The notes: generated by a model not told the origin, from the sequence alone. A stretch of 64,000 nucleotides of DNA from Clostridiales bacterium (GCA_004557905.1 SFFH01000006.1:4506-68505); one strand, 5' to 3'; shown: positions 52,139-61,629, numbered from the stretch's first letter. Program-made: numbers and translations.

Positions 52139-53791
52139 ATGAAAAGATGGCTGAAAGCGATGGGGATTTTGGTCATGCTGCTGTGCATGGCGAGCAGCGC
52201 GCTGGCGGCGCAGGGGGAGCTGTCCGTGCACCGGGCGGACGGTGTGGGCGGCGAGGTCTGCATGTGGGAAAAGAGCAACGGCAAAAAATACCTGTTCCTC
52301 CCGGCGTATATGCACGATCAGGCGCTTGTGCTTGAATTCAGCGGCATAAGCAGCGTGTTCATCGGCGATATGGAGCTGTCAAACGGCATGGCGGTCGATG
52401 CGATTGCGGACGGCGTGACGCTCCGGCTGGGCAAAAACGGCAGCTCCGTCACGGTGATGGAGAGCGCCAACCTGCCTGCCGTGCACATCGCGACGGCCTC
52501 CGGCAGCCTTGACCATATCCATGCGAAGAAGGGCAACAAGGAAAAGGGCAGCATGCAGATCGTCTGGCCGGACGGCGGCACCGCCCAGGCGGAGCTCGAC
52601 GCCATCAAGGGCCACGGCAACGCGACGTTTGTTTATGAGAAGAAATCCTACCAGATCAAGCTGGAGGAAAAGCTGGCGCTTCCGGGCATGAATGAGGGCA
52701 AGCGGTATGTGCTGCTGGCCAATCAGCATGAGAACTCGCTGCTGCGCAACCGGATCACCTTTGCGCTGGCCCGCGCGCTGGAGCTGCCGTACACGCCGGA
52801 GTGCATGAGCGTTGACCTGTATGTGAACGGGGAATACCGGGGTAGCTATCTGCTGTGCGACAAGGTGACCATCGCCTCCGGCAGCGTGAACATCACCGAG
52901 AGCGAGGAGGCGATTAAGGAGGCCAACGAGGCGTACATCGAGCGCGGCGGCGAGCCGGAGGCCTACGGCACAAATGAGTACGAGGTGGGCACCTGCAAGG
53001 GCGTGAGCTGGCCCAGGGAACCGGAGGACGTGACCGGCGGCTTCCTGTTTGAGCTGGAGTATAAGGATCGCTACGCGGAGGAAGCCAGCGGCGTGGTGAC
53101 GCAGCGGGGACAGCCGGTCGTCGTCAAGGAGCCGGAGGAGATGAGCGCCGCGCAGGGAGAATACGCCAGCACGCTGCTGAACAGCTTTGAGCGTGCGATC
53201 TTCGCTGCCGACGGCGTGGACAGCGAGACGGGCAGGCACTATACCGAGATCGCGGATTTTGATTCGCTGGTGCGCAAGTACATGATCGAGGAGGTCTGCA
53301 AGAATTACGACGGCAACAAGAGCAGCCAGTACTTCTTCAAGGACAGCGATGCGGTCGATCCGCTGCTGTATGCGGGCCCGGTCTGGGATTATGACAGCGC
53401 ATGGGGCAACTACGCCCGCGAGGGCAGCCTGGGCCCGGCGGAGCCGGAGGGGCTGAGCATCGCCAGGCAGGGCTACGAGTACTCCTGGTGGCCGGCGCTG
53501 TACCAGCATCAGGAATTCAGAGACGCGGTGCGCAGCGTGTATGAGAGCGAGCTGCGCCCGCTCCTGCAGGTGCTGACCGGTGCGCGGGAGGCGCAGGCGG
53601 ACGGCGAGGTGAAGTCCCTTGACGCCTATGCCGACGAGCTGTCGGCCTCGGCGGAAATGAACTTCGTCCGCTGGCGCGTGCTCAACCACGAGACGCGCGC
53701 GGTCAAGACCGGCGCAACCTACGCGGAAAACATTTCGTACCTGAAAAACTGGATTGAAGCGCGCATGGCATATCTGGACAAAACCTGGTAA
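52139..53791 (+). CDS. CotH-kinase family secreted protein
   Basis: 550 residues. A signal peptide (MKRWLKAMGILVMLLCMASSALAA) is followed by a beta-rich region and the CotH kinase-like domain (about 150-480): KGHGNATFVYEKKSYQIKLEEK, LLANQHENSLLRNRITFALA, SVDLYVNGEYRGSYLLCDKV and AGPVWDYDSAWGNY. Bacillus CotH phosphorylates spore-coat proteins; secreted clostridial homologues may act on the envelope. The ATG at 52139 starts the signal peptide; 52121 is possible. Confidence 0.85.
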   Translation: MKRWLKAMGILVMLLCMASSALAAQGELSVHRADGVGGEVCMWEKSNGKKYLFLPAYMHDQALVLEFSGISSVFIGDMELSNGMAVDAIADGVTLRLGKNGSSVTVMESANLPAVHIATASGSLDHIHAKKGNKEKGSMQIVWPDGGTAQAELDAIKGHGNATFVYEKKSYQIKLEEKLALPGMNEGKRYVLLANQHENSLLRNRITFALARALELPYTPECMSVDLYVNGEYRGSYLLCDKVTIASGSVNITESEEAIKEANEAYIERGGEPEAYGTNEYEVGTCKGVSWPREPEDVTGGFLFELEYKDRYAEEASGVVTQRGQPVVVKEPEEMSAAQGEYASTLLNSFERAIFAADGVDSETGRHYTEIADFDSLVRKYMIEEVCKNYDGNKSSQYFFKDSDAVDPLLYAGPVWDYDSAWGNYAREGSLGPAEPEGLSIARQGYEYSWWPALYQHQEFRDAVRSVYESELRPLLQVLTGAREAQADGEVKSLDAYADELSASAEMNFVRWRVLNHETRAVKTGATYAENISYLKNWIEARMAYLDKTW

Positions 53792-53828
53792 GCAGCAGGA
53801 ATCGTGCAGATATTCTGGAAATGAAAGA

Positions 53829-53866
53829 AATCCCCCAAGGAATCGGACGGTTTCTTGGGATTTTTT
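53829..53866 (+). terminator. Terminator of the CotH gene
   Basis: Stem AATCCC-(n)-CAAG/CTTGGGATT with a 13-base loop and six T. Confidence 0.75.
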
Positions 53867-53907
53867 ATGTTTTATGTGTTTTTTTATGAGAAAAAGCGCT
53901 TCTGCGC

Positions 53908-53936
53908 TTGTCACCGGCGAAGAATTATTCTATAAT
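53908..53936 (+). promoter_or_regulatory. Promoter for the pseudo-receiver gene
   Basis: TTGTCA at 53908-53913, 17 bp, TATAAT at 53931-53936. Confidence 0.7.
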
Positions 53937-54001
53937 AGATTCTACACTTTTGTAGGATAAAAGAACATTCGAGGATGCGCTGTTTCAGCGCAGGAGGAGC
54001 C

Positions 54002-54805
54002 ATGTATAGATTGCTTCTGGTTTCCGACAAGGAGGAGATCCGTTCGCTTTACGAGCACTTCTCCGAGTGGGAAAATCTGGGGTTTGAGCGGCCCGCTGTG
54101 GCGTCCAGCGCGCAGGAAGGCATTGCCCTGCTGAGTCACAGCCGGTTTGACGCGGTATCCTCGCTGCTCTCTGTCAGCGAGGGCAAGCAGTTCTTCGCGT
54201 ATCTTTCCCGCAGGCCGGAGATGCTGGGCATGGAAACCGCGCGTGATGAGGCGCGGCTTCGCCGCGAGATCAGCAGCGCCAGGCGCGCACTGTCCTCCAG
54301 GGATGCCGCCCGCCAGATGAAGCAGGTGGACGACTTTACCCGCGTGATGCAGGGCGAATTCTTCTGCGATCTGCTTCGCGGCGCGGCTATGGACGAAAAC
54401 CGCATCGACGAGCGCATGCGTTCCCTCAAGATGCAGGCGATTGAGGCCTCCCGCCCGGTGGCGACGTCCTCGTTCCGCCTGCCTCAGGGCGATTACTTCC
54501 TGGCCGAGGTCTGGCGCTACGGTCGTGAGCGTCTGGAGAACGCGCTGCGCAATATCTTTGAAAACAATGACGAGCATATGTACTTTGTGCTGCTGATCAT
54601 CAACCCGCATCACATGCGCCTGCTGGGCCTGCCGCGCGAGGAGATGACGAAGGAGGAGGCCTGTGCGCAGATGACCGCGCACCTGAACCGCTGCCAGGCC
54701 AGCCTGGAGGCATACTTCGAGCTGACGCTGGACATCAAGCGCATCGTCGGCTACGACAGCCTGTATGCGCTGGGCCGCGAGAATAGCCTGCGCACCGCAC
54801 ACTGA
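54002..54805 (+). CDS. Pseudo-receiver protein without DNA-binding domain
   Basis: 267 residues. The first about 75 look like a response-regulator receiver (MYRLLLVSDKEEIRSLYEHF...RFDAVSSLL), but the phosphorylation site is lost: the position five after Asp50, normally Asp, is Leu55. The middle (about 80-130) is helical and charged. The C-terminal part (about 155-265) resembles the linker region of YesN-like regulators, yet no helix-turn-helix is visible. Function unknown; it may be a phosphate-independent signalling scaffold. The ATG has AGGAGGAG upstream. Confidence 0.6.
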   Translation: MYRLLLVSDKEEIRSLYEHFSEWENLGFERPAVASSAQEGIALLSHSRFDAVSSLLSVSEGKQFFAYLSRRPEMLGMETARDEARLRREISSARRALSSRDAARQMKQVDDFTRVMQGEFFCDLLRGAAMDENRIDERMRSLKMQAIEASRPVATSSFRLPQGDYFLAEVWRYGRERLENALRNIFENNDEHMYFVLLIINPHHMRLLGLPREEMTKEEACAQMTAHLNRCQASLEAYFELTLDIKRIVGYDSLYALGRENSLRTAH

Positions 54806-54824
54806 ATGCTCCATCGCCCATCAA

Positions 54825-54858
54825 ACGCCTGAAGCCGACGGTTTCAGGTGTTTTTTTG
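54825..54858 (+). terminator. Terminator of the pseudo-receiver gene
   Basis: 9-bp stem ACGCCTGAA/TTCAGGTGT with seven T. Confidence 0.8.
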
Positions 54859-54912
54859 TGCGGGGAAAGCATACGCTTTCACGCATGGGCGGCAGGAAGG
54901 GAGGCGTTTCGC

Positions 54913-55206
54913 TTGGGCAAAGGCGGCATGAGGCGAATCGCGCTTTCCAGCAGCCTGCCGGAGGATGCGCTGACGTCGGGCGCACGCGTGACGATGATCG
55001 GCCGCGGATGCGTGTTGGTGGAGGGGCAGCGCGGCGTGGTGGAGCTTGGCGGCGGGCGCATCCGCCTCAAGACGCCGGGCGGCATGCTCAGCGTGCTGGG
55101 GCAGGCTCTGGAGCTCAGGGAGCTCTCCGCCGACGCGGCGATGATCGTGGGCGAGCGCATCGAGACGGCGACCTACGCCAGGAGCGACGCGCAGCGGGAG
55201 GGGTGA
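54913..55206 (+). CDS. yqfC: YabP/YqfC family sporulation protein
   Basis: 97 residues. YqfC is a sporulation protein controlled by SigE in Bacillus. The family beta pattern is seen: LPEDALTSGARVTMIGRGCVLVEGQRGVVELGGGRIRLKTPGGMLSVLGQALELREL. The TTG at 54913 is preferred because GGGAGG lies 8 bases upstream; an ATG at 54928 has poorer spacing. It is followed 6 bp later by yqfD, the invariant pair. Confidence 0.85.
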   Translation: MGKGGMRRIALSSSLPEDALTSGARVTMIGRGCVLVEGQRGVVELGGGRIRLKTPGGMLSVLGQALELRELSADAAMIVGERIETATYARSDAQREG

Positions 55207-55212
55207 GGCGGC

Positions 55213-56343
55213 GTGCATGTGACGGTGGAGATCGAGGGGATCAACCTGGAAAAGCTGCTGCGTGCGGCGGCGGAGAGCGGGCTCCTCGTGACAGGCGCGC
55301 AGCGCTGCGGCCCGAGAACGATGCGCCTGCGCGTGTACGCGCATCAGATGAAGCGGCTGCGGGCGCTCTGCGCGCGCTTTGGCTGGGAGCTTCGGGAAAT
55401 CCGTGCGGGCAGCTTGGTGCGCGCGGCAAGGCTTCTGCGCCGCAGGACGATGCTCCTGCCGTCGTTGGCGCTGGGCGCGCTGCTGGTGTGGCTCTCCGGC
55501 CAGATGATCCTCTCCGTTCAGATCGACAACGCACAGGAGAACGTCGCGGAGGTGCGTCATGTGCTGGCGGAGGCGGGCGTGCGGCCCGGCAGGCTGAAGG
55601 CTGCGTTCTCTTTGGACGACCTGCGCGCGCGCCTGGCGCTGCGTCTGCCGGGGCTGTCGTTTGTCGGGCTGCGCTATGCGGGGAGCACGCTGGTGTGCGA
55701 CTGCCAGCCCGCTGCCCTCGGCGAGCAGGTGGACGTGCCGGGCGGGGAAATGGACATTGTGGCCGCGCAGCCGGGCATCGTCACGCGCATCTCCGTCTCA
55801 AGCGGTACGCCGCAGGTCACGCCGGGACAGGCCGTCTGCAAGGGGCAGGTGCTCATCCGCGGCGTGGAGCGCACGCAGAAGGGGCAGCTGCGCGCCGTGC
55901 GGGCGCAGGGACAGGTGAGCGCCCGCGTCTATGCCCAGGGCGAGGCGAAGGTGAGCCTGACGGAGACGACCACGGTGGAGACCGGACAGACGCGCACGCG
56001 CGTGACGGTGCATACGCCATGGCATGTGCGCGTGGTGCGCGACGCGCAGCCGTTTGCCTCGCAGGACGTGAGCCGGGAGAAGCAGGTGATCGTGGGCCTG
56101 TATCTGCCGCTGTGGCGGGAAATCGAAACCTACGCGCAGACCGAGGTGTTCTCCTCGCCGCGGGACAGGGGCGACGCCGCCTCCATAGCGCAGGGCGCGG
56201 CGGAAAAAATTGCAAAAGATCAATGCCCCCGCGACGCGTTGATTCTTGACAAATGGGTAAATTATAGTATGATAGATAATGAGTTCGTGTATGCGACGGT
56301 TGTGCTTGAGTATGAGACGGCCATCGCGGGCAGAACAAAGTAA
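55213..56343 (+). CDS. yqfD: Sporulation protein YqfD
   Basis: 376 residues. One membrane segment (LLPSLALGALLVWLSGQMIL, about 77-97) separates a small cytosolic N-terminus from an outer domain rich in beta-strands (EVRHVLAEAGVRPGRLKAAF, LSFVGLRYAGSTLVCDCQPA, VTPGQAVCKGQVLIRG). It belongs to the YqfD family, which is expressed in the mother cell. GTG start at 55213 after GGGAGGGG. Together with yqfC it leads into phoH. Confidence 0.9.
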   Translation: MHVTVEIEGINLEKLLRAAAESGLLVTGAQRCGPRTMRLRVYAHQMKRLRALCARFGWELREIRAGSLVRAARLLRRRTMLLPSLALGALLVWLSGQMILSVQIDNAQENVAEVRHVLAEAGVRPGRLKAAFSLDDLRARLALRLPGLSFVGLRYAGSTLVCDCQPAALGEQVDVPGGEMDIVAAQPGIVTRISVSSGTPQVTPGQAVCKGQVLIRGVERTQKGQLRAVRAQGQVSARVYAQGEAKVSLTETTTVETGQTRTRVTVHTPWHVRVVRDAQPFASQDVSREKQVIVGLYLPLWREIETYAQTEVFSSPRDRGDAASIAQGAAEKIAKDQCPRDALILDKWVNYSMIDNEFVYATVVLEYETAIAGRTK

Positions 56344-56377
56344 GAAAAACGCAAGGAAATACAGGAGGCATGTGCCT

Positions 56378-57388
56378 TTGACTCAGGACATGAAGGAGGC
56401 TCCGCTCAGCGGGGCCATTCAGAATCTGTTCGGCGCGGGCGACGAAAACGTTCGCCTGCTCGAGCAGCTTCTTGACGTGCGCGTCGCGCTGCGCGGCGGC
56501 GAGATCACCGTGGAGGGCGAGAGCGAGCAGGCGGTTGACACGGCGGAGGCGGTGCTTGGCCGGCTGGGCGCGCTCAGCGCCCGCGGGGAGCGGGTGGATA
56601 CGGCGCTGGTGCAGTACGCCGTGCACCTGGCGAAGACGGACGAGCTGGAGCAGCTTGACACGCTGTTCGGCGAGGTCATCGCCACGACCTTCCGCGGCAG
56701 GCCGATCCGCTGCAAGACGCTCGGCCAGCGTGCGTACGTCAGGGCGATCAAAAAGAACACGCTGACGCTGGGCGTCGGTCCGGCGGGCACGGGCAAGACC
56801 TATCTGGCGATGGCCATGGCGGTGTCCGCGCTCAAGAGCAAGGACGTGGAGCGTATCGTGCTCACGCGTCCGGCAGTGGAAGCGGGCGAGAAGCTGGGCT
56901 TTCTGCCCGGCGATCTGAACCAGAAGGTCGATCCCTATTTGCGTCCCCTGTATGACGCGATGTTTGAGATGCTGGGTGCGGAGACGTGCCAGCGCATGCA
57001 GGAGCGCGGGATCATCGAGGTGGCCCCGCTGGCGTACATGCGCGGACGCACGCTCTCGGACGCGTTCATCATCCTGGACGAAGCACAGAACACCACCCAG
57101 GAGCAGATGAAGATGTTCCTGACGCGCATGGGCTTCCGCTCCAAAATCGTCGTTACGGGCGATCCGTCGCAGATTGACCTGCCGCGCGGCAGGAAGAGCG
57201 GCCTGATCGAGGCGATGGAGGTGCTTGACGGCGTGCCCGATATCGCCGTGCAGCGGCTGACGCATCAGGACGTGGTGCGCCACGAGCTGGTGCAGGCGAT
57301 TGTACGCGCATACGATGCGCATGCGCTCCGCGCAAAGGAGGAAATATTCGATGGACGATATGCCGAAGAAAAGCGCGACGTGGATTGA
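56378..57388 (+). CDS. phoH: PhoH family ATPase
   Basis: 336 residues. A PhoH/YbeZ-type protein: an N-terminal KH-like segment (about 10-95), then a P-loop domain with GVGPAGTGKTYLAMAMA, the Walker B segment FIILDEAQNTTQEQMKMFLTRMG and VTGDPSQIDLP. Linked to ribosome or RNA metabolism through its constant neighbour YbeY. TTG at 56378 is chosen because AGGAGG lies 9 bases upstream; GTG at 56372 is too close. It overlaps pgpH by 38 bp. Confidence 0.92.
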   Translation: MTQDMKEAPLSGAIQNLFGAGDENVRLLEQLLDVRVALRGGEITVEGESEQAVDTAEAVLGRLGALSARGERVDTALVQYAVHLAKTDELEQLDTLFGEVIATTFRGRPIRCKTLGQRAYVRAIKKNTLTLGVGPAGTGKTYLAMAMAVSALKSKDVERIVLTRPAVEAGEKLGFLPGDLNQKVDPYLRPLYDAMFEMLGAETCQRMQERGIIEVAPLAYMRGRTLSDAFIILDEAQNTTQEQMKMFLTRMGFRSKIVVTGDPSQIDLPRGRKSGLIEAMEVLDGVPDIAVQRLTHQDVVRHELVQAIVRAYDAHALRAKEEIFDGRYAEEKRDVD

Positions 57389-59570
57389 CAGCCTGAGCGT
57401 TCGCGTGAAGCAGGCGCTCTTTGCGGTGATGACGTATCTGGTGCTGCTGCTGATCTGCTTTCTGACCATTTCGCCCGAGCAGTACGACCTGAGCGTGGGC
57501 GACGTCGCGCCCAAGACCATCACGGCCAGCCGCGACATCGTCGATGAAATCACAACAAGCCGACGCCGTCAGCAGGCGGCCGACGCGGTTTCCCCGGTGT
57601 ACTACAAGGACGACACCGTCTCGGACGCCGTTCTGGCGGATCTGGACGCGGCGTTTTCCGAGCTGCGTGCCGTGCGCGAGCTGGGTGCGCAGATTCAGAG
57701 CGGCTGGACGGATCTGGACGCGGCCTTCACCGACGAGGATTACAGCCAGGCGCAGGGCATGCTCACCAGCCTCAAGCTGAGCAATTATCAGCTTCGCACG
57801 CTGATGAGCACGACCGAGCGCGATTTTGAGACGCTGTATCAGAGCGTGACCTCGGCCACACGCACGGCGCTGGTATCCACCATCACCGAGGGCCAGATCA
57901 ATGACGCGATCAACAACATCCAGCAGATCGTCGCCTACAACACGCGCACCGATCTGTGGTACAACGTCGCTATCCCGACGCTGCGTGCGTGCCTGAGGCC
58001 GAACATGCTGATCGACCAGACGGCGACGGAGGAGAACCGCCAGAAGGCGTATGACGCCGTGGAGCCCACCGTCTACAAGCAGGATCAGAACATCGTCGTC
58101 AAGGGAGACCGCGTGAGCGCGGAGCAGATCGCCGTGATGGACGATCTGGGCCTCCTTCGCGGCAACAGCTTTGACGGCACGCTGTACTTCGGCGCGGCGG
58201 TGATGCTGGCGCTGATTCTCGCGGCGACCTACCTGTTCATCTACCTCTTTGCGCCGCAGATGTTCCAGTCCGGGCAGCATGCGTTTGTGCTGCTCATCGC
58301 CGGCGTGCTGACGCTGACGCTGAGCATGCTGGTCGGCCGGTACATCAGCGTCAGCGCGATGCCCGTGATGCTCGCTGCCATGCTGGTGGTCAACCTGTTG
58401 GGCGCGCGTCCGGCGTATGTGCTCAACTTCGCGCTGTCCATGCTCATCACGTTCCTGACCGTCGCCGGACCTGGGCTTGAGACCTCGCAGATGCTCAGCG
58501 TCCTGCTGATGTGCAACATTGGCGGCATGCTGTCCATCTATCTGATGCGTCGCAACCCCGCGCGCGTGTTCGTCTTCTTCACGGGTCTGATCGTCGGCAT
58601 GGTGGATTTTGCGGTGCTGCTGTGCGTCGGCACGCTGATCTCGGGCAGCATGACGCTTGTGCCGGCCAGCGCGAGCTATGCGATTCTCGGCGCGGTCACG
58701 GCGGCGATCCTGTGCGTCGGCCTGCAGCCGATCCTGGAGGCGGCGTTCAATCTGGTGACGCCGGCCAAGCTCATTGAGCTCTCCAACCCGAATCAGCCGC
58801 TGCTGCGCCGCCTGATGATCGAAACCCCGGGCACCTACCATCACTCCATGATCGTGGCCAACCTGGCGGAGGCCGCCGCGGAGGCGATCGGCGCGGACGC
58901 GCTGCTGGTGCGCGTGGGCGCGTATTACCACGACATCGGCAAGCTGGTCCGCCCGCTGTACTTCAAGGAAAACCAGATCGGCGAGAACCCGCACGACAAG
59001 ACCGATCCGCGCGTCTCCACGGCCATCCTGACGGAGCATACGCGTGACGGCGTGGAGCTGGCCAAAAAGCACCACCTGCCTGAGCCCATCATCGACATGA
59101 TTCAGCAGCACCACGGCGATACCGCCGCGATGTACTTCTACGCCAAGACCGTCAAGCAGCTGGGCGAGGAGAACGTGGACATCAACGATTTCCGCTATGA
59201 CGGCCCGAAGCCGCAGACCTCGGAGGCGGCTATCCTCATGCTTTCGGACACGGTGGAGGCCGCTGTGCGCTCCATTCCGGAGCCGACGCAGGCGAAGATC
59301 TCCGCGATGATCCGCAAGCTGGTGCGCGGCAAGATGGAGGACGGCCAGCTGGACGAGTGCACGCTGACCTTCCGCGACATTGACAAGATCTGCGCGGCGT
59401 TTGAGAACGTGCTCAAGGGCGTGTTCCACGAGCGCATCGAGTACCCCAGCGTCGATCTGAACCGCAGCAAGCGGCACCGTCAAAGCCGCAGCAAGCCTGC
59501 ACAGGAAGTCAGGCAGGAAGACAAACAGGAGGACAGGCAGGCAACGCAGCCTGCGGAGGCCGGAAAATGA
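57351..59570 (+). CDS. pgpH: 7TMR-HD family cyclic-di-AMP phosphodiesterase PgpH
   Basis: 739 residues. A first membrane anchor (about 24-45), a large extracellular domain (about 50-275), seven membrane segments (about 280-480) and a cytosolic HD domain with TPGTYHHSMIVANLAEAAAE, VGAYYHDIGKLVRP and QQHHGD metal motifs. The family hydrolyses c-di-AMP to pApA in Listeria. The ATG at 57351 has AAAGGAGG upstream. The C-terminal tail is Gln/Glu/Lys-rich. It overlaps ybeY by 4 bp. Confidence 0.92.
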   Translation: MDDMPKKSATWIDSLSVRVKQALFAVMTYLVLLLICFLTISPEQYDLSVGDVAPKTITASRDIVDEITTSRRRQQAADAVSPVYYKDDTVSDAVLADLDAAFSELRAVRELGAQIQSGWTDLDAAFTDEDYSQAQGMLTSLKLSNYQLRTLMSTTERDFETLYQSVTSATRTALVSTITEGQINDAINNIQQIVAYNTRTDLWYNVAIPTLRACLRPNMLIDQTATEENRQKAYDAVEPTVYKQDQNIVVKGDRVSAEQIAVMDDLGLLRGNSFDGTLYFGAAVMLALILAATYLFIYLFAPQMFQSGQHAFVLLIAGVLTLTLSMLVGRYISVSAMPVMLAAMLVVNLLGARPAYVLNFALSMLITFLTVAGPGLETSQMLSVLLMCNIGGMLSIYLMRRNPARVFVFFTGLIVGMVDFAVLLCVGTLISGSMTLVPASASYAILGAVTAAILCVGLQPILEAAFNLVTPAKLIELSNPNQPLLRRLMIETPGTYHHSMIVANLAEAAAEAIGADALLVRVGAYYHDIGKLVRPLYFKENQIGENPHDKTDPRVSTAILTEHTRDGVELAKKHHLPEPIIDMIQQHHGDTAAMYFYAKTVKQLGEENVDINDFRYDGPKPQTSEAAILMLSDTVEAAVRSIPEPTQAKISAMIRKLVRGKMEDGQLDECTLTFRDIDKICAAFENVLKGVFHERIEYPSVDLNRSKRHRQSRSKPAQEVRQEDKQEDRQATQPAEAGK

Positions 59571-60457
59571 TTCTGGAATTTGAGGACGAGCGCAGTCTGC
59601 TCAGCGATGAAGCAAAGGCGCTCATGCAGCGCTGCGCCGACGCCGCGCAGGCGGCCGAGGGCGTGAGCGAACCGCTGGCCGCGTTTGTGCGCATCGTCGA
59701 TGACGACGAGATTCAGGCGATCAACCGCGAGCAGAGGAACAAGGATGCGTCGACCGACGTGCTCTCCTTCCCGACGGTCAACTACCCGGCGGGGAAGACG
59801 GCATCCGCCTGTTCGCGCCTGCTGCGTAGGGAATACGACCCGGAGCTCGGCGCATGCGTGATCGGCGACATCATCATTTCGATGGATCATGTGCGCGCAC
59901 AGGCGGCAGAATACGGTCACAGCGAGCGGCGCGAGAGCGGGTATCTGCTCACGCACGGCCTGTTTCACCTGATGGGCTACGACCACATGACGGATCATGA
60001 CAAGCCGGTGATGCGCGCGATGGAGGAAAAGACGCTCGCATCCATCGGCCTGACGAGGGAGGAAGAAACCGTGACGGACGAAAGGCTGCTCGAGCTGGCG
60101 GTAAAGATGCTCGACTATTCGTACAGCCCGTATTCCCACTATCCGGTCGGCGCGGCACTGCTGGCCAAGGACGGCCGCGTATTCACCGGCTGCAACATCG
60201 AAAACGCCGCCTTCGGCAACACAATGTGCGCTGAGCGCACGGCGCTGTTCAAGGCGGTAAGCGAGGGCGTGCGGGAGTTCACGGCCATCGCCATCGCCTC
60301 GCGCGGCTCTGCGCCGTTCCCGTGCGGCGCGTGCCGCCAGTCGCTCAACGAGTTTGCGCCGGATCTGCGCGTGCTGGTCACCTGGGACGGCAACGTCCGG
60401 GAGACGACGCTGCGTGCGCTGCTGCCGGAAGGCTTCGGCCCGGCCTCGCTGGAGTGA
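59567..60457 (+). CDS. ybeY-cdd: YbeY endoribonuclease fused to cytidine deaminase
   Basis: 296 residues in one uninterrupted frame. Residues 1-165 are YbeY, an rRNA-maturing metal RNase with zinc ligands His130, His134 and His140 (HGLFHLMGYDH) and the NKDASTDVLSFP segment. Residues 170-296 are a tetrameric-type cytidine deaminase with C221-A-E223, C253 and C256 (PCGAC) and YSHYPVGAALL. In relatives ybeY, dgkA and cdd are separate; here dgkA is absent and the two are joined by a short linker. The reading frame shows no sign of error. Confidence 0.93.
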   Translation: MILEFEDERSLLSDEAKALMQRCADAAQAAEGVSEPLAAFVRIVDDDEIQAINREQRNKDASTDVLSFPTVNYPAGKTASACSRLLRREYDPELGACVIGDIIISMDHVRAQAAEYGHSERRESGYLLTHGLFHLMGYDHMTDHDKPVMRAMEEKTLASIGLTREEETVTDERLLELAVKMLDYSYSPYSHYPVGAALLAKDGRVFTGCNIENAAFGNTMCAERTALFKAVSEGVREFTAIAIASRGSAPFPCGACRQSLNEFAPDLRVLVTWDGNVRETTLRALLPEGFGPASLE

Positions 60458-60538
60458 GGCATAAACAATTCATACATGAGCGGGATGCATGAGCTGAAAA
60501 CAGGTTCGCCATGCATCCCGGAAGAGATTGAGGAGATT

Positions 60539-61432
60539 ATGAAAGAAAATCAGTTCCTTTCGGGCTTTGCCGCGATTGTCGGCCGCCCGAACGTCGGCAA
60601 ATCCACCATGATGAATGCGATGGTCGGCGAGAAGGTCGCCATCGTCTCCAGCCGCCCGCAGACCACGCGCAACCGCATCATGGGCGTGGCGACGGCCCCG
60701 GATCACCAGATCGTGTTCCTGGATACCCCGGGCCTGCACAAGCCGCGCACAAAGCTGGGCGAGTACATGGTCAAGTCCGTCGAGGGCGCGATGGACGGCA
60801 TCGATGTGCTGCTGGTGCTGGTGGACGTCAGCGACGTCGGGCCGCAGGACCGCGCGATTGTCGAGGAGATGGCCGCGCGCAAGGTGAAGAAGATTCTCGT
60901 GCTCAACAAGACAGACATCGTCGACGAGGCGAAGCTGATGGCGACCATCCAGTCCTTCTCCGCGGAAAAGTACGACGCGATCGTCCCCATCAGCGCGCGC
61001 ACCGGCAAGAACATGGAGGAGCTGCGCAGGCTGATCGTCTCCTTCCTGCCGCAGGGACCGAAGTACTTCCCGGACGACATGATGACCGACCAGCCGGAGC
61101 GCGTCATCTGCGCGGAGATCATCCGCGAGAAAGCGCTGCTGCACCTGCGCGATGAGGTGCCGCACGGCGTGGGCGTGGAGATGATGCGCATCCAGAAGCT
61201 CAGCGAGAACATGACCGAGATTCACGCGACGATCTACTGCGAGCGCGCGAGCCACAAGGGCATCATCATCGGCAAGCAGGGCGCGATGCTGCGCACCATC
61301 GGCGCCGAGGCCCGCAGGGATATCGAAAACCTGTTGGGCACCCGCGTCAACCTGCAGCTGTGGGTGAAGGTGCGCGAGGACTGGCGCAACCGCATGGACG
61401 ACCTGCGTACACTCGGCTACGAGGACATGTGA
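60539..61432 (+). CDS. era: GTPase Era
   Basis: 297 residues. It binds 16S rRNA and checks 30S assembly. G1 GRPNVGKSTMMNAMVG, G3 DTPGLHKPRTKLGEYM, G4 LNKTDIVD, and a C-terminal KH domain (GIIIGKQGAMLRTIGAEARRDIENLLGTRV). ATG at 60539 with GAGGAG upstream is used rather than 60476. Conserved position after ybeY-cdd. Confidence 0.96.
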   Translation: MKENQFLSGFAAIVGRPNVGKSTMMNAMVGEKVAIVSSRPQTTRNRIMGVATAPDHQIVFLDTPGLHKPRTKLGEYMVKSVEGAMDGIDVLLVLVDVSDVGPQDRAIVEEMAARKVKKILVLNKTDIVDEAKLMATIQSFSAEKYDAIVPISARTGKNMEELRRLIVSFLPQGPKYFPDDMMTDQPERVICAEIIREKALLHLRDEVPHGVGVEMMRIQKLSENMTEIHATIYCERASHKGIIIGKQGAMLRTIGAEARRDIENLLGTRVNLQLWVKVREDWRNRMDDLRTLGYEDM

Positions 61433-61440
61433 TGAATACG

Positions 61441-61471
61441 GCGCGGAGGAGTTTCCTTCGCGCTTTTGTTT
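61441..61471 (+). terminator. Terminator of the yqfC-era operon
   Basis: 10-bp stem GCGCGGAGGA/TCCTTCGCGC (one G-U), 3-base loop, then TTTTGTTT. Confidence 0.82.
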
Positions 61472-61487
61472 CGCTCAATGGCTTTTG

Positions 61488-61555
61488 CAAGCGCGAAGCG
61501 AACATGGGGTCAAGGGGCGAAGTCCCTTGGCAGGTTTTAGGGCTGCAGCCCTAAC
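61488..61555 (+). repeat. Repeat family R3 copy
   Basis: It contains GGCAGGTTTTAGGG (61529 on) and a GGGCTGCAGCCC palindrome, matching the reverse complement of 1196-1218. The flanking GCGCGAAGCGAA block recalls R2. No gene. Confidence 0.6.
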
Positions 61556-61578
61556 GTCCCAGGTAAACGGAGCGTTGA

Positions 61579-61607
61579 TTGCTTTTCCAAAGGGTTTCCG
61601 CTATCAT
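61579..61607 (+). promoter_or_regulatory. Promoter for the HTH-desulfoferrodoxin gene
   Basis: TTGCTT at 61579-61584, 17 bp, TATCAT at 61602-61607. Confidence 0.6.
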
Positions 61608-61629
61608 ATTGCCTGAGGAGGCGAAGAAC

